Part shown: one piece after another, positions 19,061 to 27,507 of the stretch | How positions within the stretch are numbered: the stretch's first letter is position 1 | Layout of the letters: each line of letters begins with the position of its first letter | Source of the DNA: an uncultured Bacteroidales bacterium | GTDB taxonomy: Bacteria > Bacteroidota > Bacteroidia > Bacteroidales > Bacteroidaceae | NCBI GenBank assembly: GCA_937898885.1 | Contig: CALDKD010000071.1 | Span: 1-64,000, forward strand | Length of the DNA: 64,000 bases | Direction of reading: 5' to 3' | Translations under genes and position numbers: made by a program | The notes under the pieces: model-generated | The model's input: the letters and a program-made list of their open reading frames with translations, nothing else | What the model was told of the DNA's origin: nothing | Databases searched by the model: none

Positions 19061-19309
19061 AATTTCTATTTTTTAATTTGTTAAACTTCTTACTTGTCTG
19101 CCGTCATTCTTGCCGGCGTTCGTATATAAGATGCCTGAAACTGAAAAAGGTTAATTCCAAAGTGCGATATTTGGCTAATTTTAACGTTTAAGTTAAATTA
19201 ATAAAAGCTTGTAAAATGTTGCTATCTTCCTTTTGTTGTGATGTTTAAGTATTCTAACATGAATAAAATACAGAAATTATTAATTTATATTTTAGCAATT
19301 ATAGTATTG

Positions 19310-20017
19310 CTACAAAAGTTCTGAAACGAGATTTTTGAACTCATCTATTCCATCTGAGGCGCCTTTACAAATAACATTGACGCTGCGCCATGAATTAATC
19401 TGGACTGGTGCCGGATCAATAAGATAAACCAGAGCGGAGTCAGGCGCGTAGTTTAGCAGACCTGCTGCAGGATAAACATTAAGAGACGTTCCGATAATAA
19501 GAAGTATGTCAGCCTCTGATACATAATCTGCGGCAATACCAATATTGGGAACAGGCTCGCCAAACCATACAATATACGGCCTGAGCTGACTTCCATCGGA
19601 AGCCTTATCTCCTATATGAATCTCATAATTATCATGAGAGAGTTTACATATCTGACGAGAATCATTAGGATTAATGGACGATGTAACCTTCTCGAGCTCT
19701 CCATGAAGATGAATAATATGGCTGCTCCCTGCTCTTTCGTGAAGATTATCCACGTTCTGAGTAATCACAGTCACATTAAACATAGACTCAAGCTCCGCTA
19801 AGGCTATATGCGCGTGATTAGGCTGTACGCTCAGAAGTTGCTTCCTACGCGCATTATAAAAATCAATGACAAGACGCGGATTCCTACGATAGCCGTCGGG
19901 CGTGCAGACATCATCCACACTATATTTCTCCCAAAGGCCGCCACTGTCACGGAAAGTGCTTATGCCGCTCTCGGCGCTTATACCTGCACCTGTCAAAACA
20001 ACGAGCTTCTTTTTCAT
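19310..20017 (-). CDS. Sir2-family NAD-dependent lysine deacylase lacking zinc cysteines
   Basis: A 235-residue cytosolic sirtuin that would remove acyl groups from lysines using NAD. GAGISAESGISTFR (10-23), QNVDNLHERAG (87-97) and the catalytic His105 in HLHGE are all present. The YxxR pair (Tyr54, Arg57 in FYNARR) marks the class III group that prefers succinyl or malonyl lysine. The usual four zinc-binding cysteines between about 110 and 145 are missing: the whole protein has only Cys38 and Cys124. I recall other Bacteroidetes sirtuins with the same GDK...GSQLRP...VWFGE insert, so this may be lineage-wide. The 3' end overlaps a tiny plus-strand ORF. Confidence 0.87.
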   Translation of the reverse strand: MKKKLVVLTGAGISAESGISTFRDSGGLWEKYSVDDVCTPDGYRRNPRLVIDFYNARRKQLLSVQPNHAHIALAELESMFNVTVITQNVDNLHERAGSSHIIHLHGELEKVTSSINPNDSRQICKLSHDNYEIHIGDKASDGSQLRPYIVWFGEPVPNIGIAADYVSEADILLIIGTSLNVYPAAGLLNYAPDSALVYLIDPAPVQINSWRSVNVICKGASDGIDEFKNLVSELL

Positions 20018-20044
20018 CAGAAAAAAATAATATTGAAATAAAAA

Positions 20045-20070
20045 CCGGGCAACACATAAGCGCTGCCCGG
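20045..20070 (-). terminator. Rho-independent terminator of the 981-residue exported protein gene
   Basis: Stem CCGGGCA/TGCCCGG with a 12-base loop, followed on the minus strand by TTTTTATTTC. It separates the 20103-23048 gene from the sirtuin gene. Confidence 0.85.
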
Positions 20071-20102
20071 TTCTTATATTAACCCTTGCGGGTAAAAGTC
20101 TA

Positions 20103-23048
20103 TTACTTCAGAACCTTCTTACCGTTCTGGAAGTAGATAGAACCGTTAGACATAGTCTCAACCTTGCGGCCAAGCATATCGTAGATAGCGCCATCAGACT
20201 CAGTCTCGATGTCGTTGATACCCATGATGATGCTCTGACCCGGAGTCTCAGTAACAATTACGTGATCAATTACGTAAGTGTTAGGCTTTGTACCCATACC
20301 GAGAACGAATCTTGAGATACCCTCCTTTGTGATCTTGGTGCTGCCCTTAACATTGCAGAAGCCATCGCCCTCGAATGAGTAAGAGTTGCCCATATCACCA
20401 TTCCAGAAGGTCTCCGGCTGGAATGATACGTAAACCTCACCAAGTGAGCCGTCAAGTGTACGGATCTGGAAATCGTATGAGTAGATATAACCCTCCTTGA
20501 AATCGTAGGTGTTATAAATCTGTGATGAATACGGAGTCCACTCACCAACACTTGGCTTAGCCTCAAACTGAAGAGCAGCCTTACTGTTAGCATAAGCGAG
20601 ATACTGATTCTCACCACCCTCAAGGATGTCAAGAACACCAATAGTCTCATCGCCCATTACCTTCCAGTCACCAACGGTCTCACCGTTGAAGTTATAATCG
20701 TCACCGCTGAAGATATTGTCCTCTACAGTCTCCTCCTCATCGTAAATCCACTCGCGTGTTACAATGATGTGGTCGAAGTAGTAGTTGGTCTCAACATCAC
20801 CAATGTTGAATACAAAGGCACCTGCTAAGTAAGCAGCACCTTCGAGTGAGTTAACAAACTCAGGAACAAATGTACCGGTAACGGTCTTCCAGTCAGTAGT
20901 TACATCAATATTGCCTGATACATTCTCACCAGCCCACTCACCATATATGTCAATGAACTCAGTTGTTACAGACATTGTGGCAGGAGCATCAGCCTTAACC
21001 ATAAATGAGTAGTTGTAAACATAACCACCGTTGTATGCCATAGGATAAGCAATCTCAGTATCATAGAGCTTGCCGGCCTTGTCGGTAACGACCTTCATAG
21101 CGTACTGGCTGTTCAGAGCACCCGGCTCGGTAATTTCAGGAGCAACCTCGTTTACACCGTAAGAAGCCCACATTGAGGTTGAACCCTGGTTGAAGTTGTA
21201 ACCATCAATGTCAATAAGGTTGCCCTCAACCTCCGGCTCATCATCGTATGGAGCCTCGCCTACAACCTTAACACAGATGTTCTTGAGGAAGTAGTTGGCC
21301 TCGTTAGCCTTGTCAATTGACATATTGAATGCGATTGACTGGAACTGATCTGTTGCCTGTGAAGGAACGGTAACGGTCTTGTTGTATTCCTTCCAATCGT
21401 TGATGAAACCACGATTGCCGAAGAAATCCCAATGCTTGTAGTCACCAGGAAGTGCATGACACTGGCTCGGAATAAGAATACCGTTAGCATCTGGAACATA
21501 CTCGCTGTCTGTTCTGTAGTTGAAGGAAATCTTCAGCTCTGTACCAGGAGCAACTGGCTCAGGAAGAACAATCCAGAACTGGCTGTCCCAATCGGTAGCC
21601 GCACCGGCAGCTGCGTTGATTGTAACTCTCTCCTTTGCAAACTGATACTCAATGTCACCATTGTTCTCTTTCTTTGCAAGCTTGAAGTCAAGGATATCCC
21701 AACCATCCTCCTCTTCGGTAAGCTTGGTAGGAATCTGCATGCATACGTTCTTGAAGTAGAAATCTACATCCTGAGACTTATCCTTTGAGAGGTTGAAAGC
21801 AATAGACTTGCCTACACCTGCAGTCTCGTTTGGAACGGTACCCTCCCATACGTAAGTCTGCCAATCAGTTTTGAATGAAGGGCTGCCGATAGCCATCCAA
21901 TGCTTGTAATTACCCGGCTCAGCGTGCCACTGTGTGTCTGCGCTTGCTGCAACGCTTGACTTATAATCAAAGAATACCCTAACTTTTGTACCTACAGGCA
22001 AAGTCTCTGGGAATACAAAGAATACCTGGCTGTCCCAATCCTGTGCTGCTCCGGCAGCTGCGTTAACCTCGAATGACTCGGTCTCTACAACCTCCTGCTT
22101 GCCGGAAGCGTTCTCAGTCTTTACAATCTGGAAATCAACATTCTCCCAACCAGCAGCCTCAACTGTCTTAGGAGCCTCGTACATTACATAAACTCTCTTG
22201 AACATATAGTCAACCTCGTTGCCTCTGTCCTTTGAAAGGTTGAATGCGATAGACTTGAAGTTGCCGTTGCACTCGTTAGGAACAGTGAACATCTGATCGA
22301 AAGTCTTCCACTCTGTTGTAAATGCCGGGCTGCCGATAGCAGACCAGTGCAGATAGTTACCTGCGTCAGCGTGGCACTGTGTGTCTGCAGTTGCGGCAAT
22401 GCTTGCCTTGTACTCAAAGAATACTCTCATCTTTGTGCCGTTAGGAACAGTCTCCGGAAGGACAATAAAGAACTGGCTGTCCCAATCCTGTGATGCGCCT
22501 GGCTTTGAGTTAACCTCAGCAAAGTTGTCGGTAGTTGAGATCATAGCACCATTGTTCTCCTTCTTTACGAGAGTGATAGCCAACTTCTCCCAACCCGGAG
22601 TGTACTCCAGCTTGGCAGCGCTCTCGATTGCAGGATTAGGATCTGCAGTCTCGGTAAGTGTTGTGTACCACTTTGTAAGATCTGACTGAGACTTGTCACC
22701 AAGCTTCATGATGTAAGCGCGGGCGCTACCAAGAGTGATGGCCTCTGAACGACGTGACGGAACCTGACTGAAATCAGTATCCTTGCCGTTTCCTACAAAG
22801 AATGTTGACTTGGTCGGCATCTCAGCGACATACCATACGGTATCTCCACTTACCTCATACGTCTGTGCTACAGCCTCGATTGGTTCGGCCTCGCCTTCAA
22901 CATAGAAGTACACACCAGCCTGCTCGATAGCCCAGTCATAGACGGACTCATCGACCGTTACTTTTACCTCGGCGGTCTTTGATGCAGCGAACATCATCGT
23001 TGGCAACAACATCAAAGCACTGGCGAAGAGTAGTAATTTCTTCTTCAT
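20103..23048 (-). CDS. Large exported protein with three tandem modules and a sorting-like C-terminus
   Basis: A 981-residue exported protein of unknown function. A signal peptide covers residues 1-22. Three homologous modules of about 142-149 residues follow at about 150-291, 299-440 and 449-597. Each carries AGAAxDWDSQ, PETxPxGTKxRVFF, a TQxHAxxGNYxHW block, a FxTxW strand and SIAFNLSKD. Two further related beta-sandwich units lie at about 610-765 and 777-934 (both start with DxYNFN and end with YxxDHxIVT). The modules look like jelly-roll carbohydrate-binding domains, which is inference. The last ~40 residues (YDMLGRKV...NGKKVLK) resemble T9SS-type sorting domains. No catalytic motif was seen. 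It has its own promoter and terminator. Confidence 0.8.
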   Translation of the reverse strand: MKKKLLLFASALMLLPTMMFAASKTAEVKVTVDESVYDWAIEQAGVYFYVEGEAEPIEAVAQTYEVSGDTVWYVAEMPTKSTFFVGNGKDTDFSQVPSRRSEAITLGSARAYIMKLGDKSQSDLTKWYTTLTETADPNPAIESAAKLEYTPGWEKLAITLVKKENNGAMISTTDNFAEVNSKPGASQDWDSQFFIVLPETVPNGTKMRVFFEYKASIAATADTQCHADAGNYLHWSAIGSPAFTTEWKTFDQMFTVPNECNGNFKSIAFNLSKDRGNEVDYMFKRVYVMYEAPKTVEAAGWENVDFQIVKTENASGKQEVVETESFEVNAAAGAAQDWDSQVFFVFPETLPVGTKVRVFFDYKSSVAASADTQWHAEPGNYKHWMAIGSPSFKTDWQTYVWEGTVPNETAGVGKSIAFNLSKDKSQDVDFYFKNVCMQIPTKLTEEEDGWDILDFKLAKKENNGDIEYQFAKERVTINAAAGAATDWDSQFWIVLPEPVAPGTELKISFNYRTDSEYVPDANGILIPSQCHALPGDYKHWDFFGNRGFINDWKEYNKTVTVPSQATDQFQSIAFNMSIDKANEANYFLKNICVKVVGEAPYDDEPEVEGNLIDIDGYNFNQGSTSMWASYGVNEVAPEITEPGALNSQYAMKVVTDKAGKLYDTEIAYPMAYNGGYVYNYSFMVKADAPATMSVTTEFIDIYGEWAGENVSGNIDVTTDWKTVTGTFVPEFVNSLEGAAYLAGAFVFNIGDVETNYYFDHIIVTREWIYDEEETVEDNIFSGDDYNFNGETVGDWKVMGDETIGVLDILEGGENQYLAYANSKAALQFEAKPSVGEWTPYSSQIYNTYDFKEGYIYSYDFQIRTLDGSLGEVYVSFQPETFWNGDMGNSYSFEGDGFCNVKGSTKITKEGISRFVLGMGTKPNTYVIDHVIVTETPGQSIIMGINDIETESDGAIYDMLGRKVETMSNGSIYFQNGKKVLK
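21258..22601. repeat. Three in-gene tandem modules
   Basis: Module 1 is about 22601-22176, module 2 about 22154-21729 and module 3 about 21704-21258 (minus-strand order). Near-identical DNA segments recur, for example CTGGCTGTCCCAATC in all three, which suggests fairly recent internal duplication. Confidence 0.8.
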
Positions 23049-23358
23049 TTTAAAAGTTTTTAGTTGTTAATAATAAGGTTATTTTACTCTTTTTCTTTTA
23101 ATTACACACAATATCTAACGTCATAGAGACGAGCCTGAACACAATCAGTCACGTCTAACGACTCCATTTCGCCAACAAATGTATGCACAATACTTTAAAT
23201 GAGCAAAAAAAACAGCGATTATTTTTACTGCCAGGAAAGAACGATTTTTTCCAAAACAGCCAAATTTAACATTAATTAACCGAAATAGCGAGATAACTTT
23301 TCAACAGGTTGGAAAACCCAATGCCATCAATAAGCGATAGACACCTTATTATATAGCG
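23049..23358. other. Intergenic region between mutS and the 981-residue protein gene
   Basis: About 310 bases without a gene. It holds the promoter at 23176-23207, an unusually long leader of about 120 bases (23049-23170), and an AT-rich part after mutS. I see no tRNA or strong hairpin. Confidence 0.6.
23176..23207 (-). promoter_or_regulatory. Bacteroidetes-type promoter for the 981-residue protein gene
   Basis: On the minus strand TTTG (23204-23207), a 20-base spacer and TACATTTG (23176-23183), a full consensus match. The start point near 23170 leaves a leader of roughly 120 bases before the ATG at 23048. Confidence 0.65.
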
Positions 23359-25980
23359 TCATTTTCCTTTGAGAATACCCTTTATTCCATGCAGTTTGTT
23401 CAGGGCCTCAATCGGGGTGAGGTTGTCAATATCCACGCTAAGGATATCATCGCGTATCTGGCACAGGACTGGGTCATCAAGCTGGAAGAAACTCATCTGG
23501 AGCCCCTCGCGATGACCGGCTATCACGGCTGTTGGCTTGGAAATGTTCTTCTCACCGGCCGACGCCTCCATCTCGGAAAGGATATCGGCAGCTCTGCGCA
23601 CTATGCTGGCCGGCATACCGGCCATCTCGGCTACGTGAATACCAAATGAGTGCTCGCTGCCTCCAGGAATAAGTTTTCTCAAGAAAAGCACTTTGCCGTC
23701 AACCTCACGGACCGATACGTTGAAATTCCGGATACGGCTGAAGCTTGAGGCCATATCGTTCAGCTCGTGGTAATGGGTGGCGAACAGTGTACGCGCTCTG
23801 GCCTTAGGCTGCTCGTGCAGATACTCCACAATTGCCCATGCTATTGATATGCCATCGTATGTGGATGTACCACGACCCAACTCATCAAACAGAACCAGAC
23901 TGCGTGGAGACACATTATTCAATATGCCGGCAGCCTCTGTCATCTCAACCATAAACGTTGACTCACCTGCCGATATGTTGTCGCTGGCACCAACACGGGT
24001 GAATATCTTGTCAACCACACCCACACGGGCACTGTCAGCCGGAACGTACGAGCCCATCTGAGCCATAAGCGTTATGAGTGCGGTCTGCCTGAGCAACGCT
24101 GACTTTCCGGCCATATTCGGTCCGGTTATTATCAGTATCTGCTGATTGTCCGTATCCACCCTCAAATCGTTCGATATATAGTCCTCGCCCGGCGGCAGCA
24201 TAGCCTCTATTACCGGATGACGTCCTGAGCGGATGTCAAGCACATTGCTGTCATCCACAACCGGACGGATATACTTACGGTCCCTGGCAAGAATGGCAAA
24301 CGAGATCAGGCAGTCAATCTGCGCGACCGCTACGGCATCGGCCTGTATAGCCTGAATATATGGCAGTATTGCCTGGGTAAGCTCTGCGAAAAGCTTGTTC
24401 TCAATGGCCAGTATCTTATCCTCCGCGCCCAGGATCGTCTCCTCATACTCCTTCAGCTCCTGAGTGATATAGCGCTCCGCATTCACAAGCGTCTGCTTAC
24501 GGATCCAAGTGTCAGGCACCTTATCCTTAAAGGTATTGCGCACCTCCAGATAGTAGCCGAATACATTGTTATATGCCACTTTCAGACTGCTGATGCCGGT
24601 AGCCTCAATCTCGCGCTGCTGTATGCGCATCAGGTAATCCTTTCCGTTATGCGAAATCCCGCGCAGACGGTCAAGCTCCTCACTCACACCGTCTGCAATC
24701 ACACCGCCCTTGCTTGCCACAATGGGTACATCGGGCCTCAGCTCACGTGCAATTCTGTCACGAAGCTCCTCGCACAGGTCAATACGCTCACCAAGCGATC
24801 TAAGGCCATCGCTGTCCGAGGCAACGCACGCCTCACGGATACCTACAAGACTCTGAAGGGCCATACGCAGGGATAGGACCTCACGTGGATTGATCCTTCC
24901 GGTAGCTGCCTTTGACACCAGACGCTCCAGATCGCCAGTCTGACGCAGGGAGTCACGAACGGCATCGCAGGTATCAGGGTCGCGGAAGAGATAGTCAACT
25001 ACGTCAAGACGCGCATTGATGGCACTCACATCCTTCAAGGGAAACAACAACCAACGGCGCAGAAGCCTTCCACCCATAGGAGAAGAGGTGTTGTCCATAA
25101 CCTTCAGCAGTGAGACACCGTCCTCACTCATACTGTCTATCAGCTCCAGATTCCTTATGGTAAAACGGTCCAGACGCACGAAACGCTCCTCGTCTATGGC
25201 CTTCAGCGTATTGATATGGCCTATATTGGTGTGCATCGTCTGCACAAGGTATTCCAGTATGACACCGGCTGCGATCTTTCCGTTCCGCAGGTGGTCAACG
25301 CCAAAGCCCTTCATATTGCGGACCTTGAAGTGCGAGTTAAGCTTGTCTTTGGCAAATGTCTCGGTGAAACACCAGTCATCCATCTGGTGGATATAGAACT
25401 TACTGCCGAAACTCTCCTCAAAAAGCTGGCGTCGGCCGTGCTCAATGAGAGTCTCCTTCGGCGAGAAATTAGCCAACAGTTTCTCTATATGGTCCGGAGT
25501 GCCCTCGGCAGTGAGAAACTCGCCTGTGGATATATCAAGAAAGGCCACACCCCACGCGCCCTTGCCAAAATGAACGGCTGCCAGGAAATTGTTCTCCTTG
25601 TTCTTCAGAACCGTGTCATTCATCGCCACACCCGGTGTGACAAGCTCGGTAATGCCACGCTTTACAAGGGTCTTTGTAAGTTTGGGATCCTCCAGCTGGT
25701 CGCAGATAGCCACCCGGCGGCCTGCGCGTATCAGCTTGGGCAGATACACATCAAGAGCGTGATGCGGAAATCCGGCCATCTCCAGAGCCTGTACTCCCTG
25801 CTTGCCGTTAGAGCGACGTGTAAGAGTGATGCCCAGAATCTCTGACGCCTCAACGGCATCGCTTGCGTATGTCTCATAAAAATCGCCGCAACGGAATAAC
25901 AGCAAGGCATCGGGGTTCTTGGCCTTAAGGTCATAGAACTGCCTCATCATAGGAGTCTCGGCGGGATTGCTTACTGGCAT
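23359..25980 (-). CDS. mutS: DNA mismatch repair protein MutS
   Basis: An 873-residue protein that recognises base mismatches and starts repair. The N-terminal mismatch-binding domain has TPMMRQFYDLKAKNPDALLLFRCGDFYE, where the Phe-x-Glu-type wedge is expected in GDFYE. Core, clamp and ATPase domains follow, with Walker A GPNMAGKS near residue 610, Walker B LFDELGRGTS, and the ATHYHEL signature. The C-terminal dimerisation tail is present. Length matches MutS1 rather than MutS2. It starts 14 bases after the stop of the GltS-type gene on the same strand, so the two may share a transcript. Confidence 0.97.
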   Translation of the reverse strand: MPVSNPAETPMMRQFYDLKAKNPDALLLFRCGDFYETYASDAVEASEILGITLTRRSNGKQGVQALEMAGFPHHALDVYLPKLIRAGRRVAICDQLEDPKLTKTLVKRGITELVTPGVAMNDTVLKNKENNFLAAVHFGKGAWGVAFLDISTGEFLTAEGTPDHIEKLLANFSPKETLIEHGRRQLFEESFGSKFYIHQMDDWCFTETFAKDKLNSHFKVRNMKGFGVDHLRNGKIAAGVILEYLVQTMHTNIGHINTLKAIDEERFVRLDRFTIRNLELIDSMSEDGVSLLKVMDNTSSPMGGRLLRRWLLFPLKDVSAINARLDVVDYLFRDPDTCDAVRDSLRQTGDLERLVSKAATGRINPREVLSLRMALQSLVGIREACVASDSDGLRSLGERIDLCEELRDRIARELRPDVPIVASKGGVIADGVSEELDRLRGISHNGKDYLMRIQQREIEATGISSLKVAYNNVFGYYLEVRNTFKDKVPDTWIRKQTLVNAERYITQELKEYEETILGAEDKILAIENKLFAELTQAILPYIQAIQADAVAVAQIDCLISFAILARDRKYIRPVVDDSNVLDIRSGRHPVIEAMLPPGEDYISNDLRVDTDNQQILIITGPNMAGKSALLRQTALITLMAQMGSYVPADSARVGVVDKIFTRVGASDNISAGESTFMVEMTEAAGILNNVSPRSLVLFDELGRGTSTYDGISIAWAIVEYLHEQPKARARTLFATHYHELNDMASSFSRIRNFNVSVREVDGKVLFLRKLIPGGSEHSFGIHVAEMAGMPASIVRRAADILSEMEASAGEKNISKPTAVIAGHREGLQMSFFQLDDPVLCQIRDDILSVDIDNLTPIEALNKLHGIKGILKGK

Positions 25981-25994
25981 CTCTCAGTCTTTTT

Positions 25995-27416
25995 TCAGTG
26001 ATTGGCTTTCCTCTTCCTGAATAGGAAAATATTGAAACCTATGAATATGACGGCCAATACACCCAGCGTTATGAATGTGGCGTTCAGCCCGTGAGGCGCA
26101 TAGCCCAGCAGCAACAGGATTGGGAATCCCATTATCATTGCCGGAATATTCTGCAATACCAGATTGTTGGCTGCGGGAGTCTCATAGCGGACGTCTATCT
26201 CGCGAAGCAGAATCATGCCGTTGCTGGCGGTTCCGGTAAGCATTCCGAACATTGCGAAGAAACCCTGATACTCATAGCCCGGGTAAATCCTGCGGCAGAC
26301 AGCCTTGACATAGAAGAATGTCACTATCGCGCCAAGCACACAGACTACAGTAAGCGGCAATGCTATCACCTTAAGGTTCTCGAAATTGATGGCCGCTGTT
26401 CCAGCCACGATCATAACATCGAAACATATACCGCTGATGCGGTTCAGAAGGAAATCATTCAGATACTCACGATGCATGATGTTAGCCTTGCGCAGCCACT
26501 TCAATATTGAGCGTACCAGCGTTCCGAACAAAATACCCCAGAAGAAATTGAATCCATAGACCAGCGGCTTGAGTGTCTTCTCGCCGAAATTCCCCAGATC
26601 CAGACCACCGATGAGAGACATCAGAAGATAGACCATCAGATAGGTGAGCATCACTATGCAGAGCACAACAGTGAACTTATCCACCGATTCTGAGTGAGGC
26701 AGTTCATTGTGACTCTCATAATCACTGAGCTTATGTGTATCGACAACACCCTCGGAGTTCATTTTAAGCTTGCCCTTCTTGTTGAGCATATTCATATAGA
26801 TTACACCTATCACACTGCCCACAATAAAACCGATGGCAGCTATGGAGAGGCCGAAATCAATACCGAAGAAACTGATACCCTGGTCTGCGGCTGTATTCTG
26901 ATATATAGTGCCGAAGTTGAGTGCCTGACCTGGTCCCTGGCCGTAACCCATAGGCAGAAGAAGTCCGCCCGCATAGAATATATCGTGCCCGAGCTCAGGA
27001 TTACGCCACCACAGGAACAACGGAATTGTAACCAGCAACCCCACCACACCTTGAATGATATAGGTGCTGGCAGTAAGAGTACCCGTCTCAATGACCGTAA
27101 TGGTATTCGCCTTGCTGGACTTCTGCGGAGAGCGGAGCGACATAGCGATAAAGCCAAGCGCAAGGGTGTGATATGTGATTATCTCCATAAAATGCTTGTC
27201 AATAAAGCCGTCAACCGCAGGAATAACCTTTAGGATAAGCACTATCAATCCACCGATAAGCGCCGATGGAATGAGACTTCGCCTCATAAACCAAACCTTA
27301 CGGCGAATGGTATTTCCAGCCACAATGGCAAGTGCAATCAGAAACAGCTGCAACAGGGTACTCCAGGTCTCAGGAGAATCGAACGCGGTAACCGCGGCAT
27401 TTGCAGAGAGAAGCAT
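25995..27416 (-). CDS. GltS-type sodium/glutamate symporter family protein
   Basis: A 473-residue inner-membrane carrier with about ten to twelve hydrophobic segments. The GYGQGPGQALNFG loop is the signature re-entrant loop of the GltS family, and a second internal-repeat loop lies near FAMFGMLTGTASNGMIL. The family imports glutamate with sodium; the substrate here is inferred, and many Bacteroidetes members are uncharacterised. An upstream in-frame ATG at 27479 would add 21 residues read from AT-rich promoter-like DNA, so ATG 27416 is preferred. A TATTTTTG on the minus strand at 27445-27452 fits a -7 box for that start. It is divergent from the GH9 gene. Confidence 0.83.
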   Translation of the reverse strand: MLLSANAAVTAFDSPETWSTLLQLFLIALAIVAGNTIRRKVWFMRRSLIPSALIGGLIVLILKVIPAVDGFIDKHFMEIITYHTLALGFIAMSLRSPQKSSKANTITVIETGTLTASTYIIQGVVGLLVTIPLFLWWRNPELGHDIFYAGGLLLPMGYGQGPGQALNFGTIYQNTAADQGISFFGIDFGLSIAAIGFIVGSVIGVIYMNMLNKKGKLKMNSEGVVDTHKLSDYESHNELPHSESVDKFTVVLCIVMLTYLMVYLLMSLIGGLDLGNFGEKTLKPLVYGFNFFWGILFGTLVRSILKWLRKANIMHREYLNDFLLNRISGICFDVMIVAGTAAINFENLKVIALPLTVVCVLGAIVTFFYVKAVCRRIYPGYEYQGFFAMFGMLTGTASNGMILLREIDVRYETPAANNLVLQNIPAMIMGFPILLLLGYAPHGLNATFITLGVLAVIFIGFNIFLFRKRKANH

Positions 27417-27507
27417 ATCATTCACATTTTTAGTAACTGAAATACAAAAATAGGTTTTTTTTCTGATATTTGTAATCAACTATTCAAAACTAACCAAAAC
27501 TTATAAT

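Noticed and set aside
20103..23048. CRISPR-like repetition
   Set aside because: The repeats are long (about 430 bases), coding and in frame, not short repeats with unique spacers.
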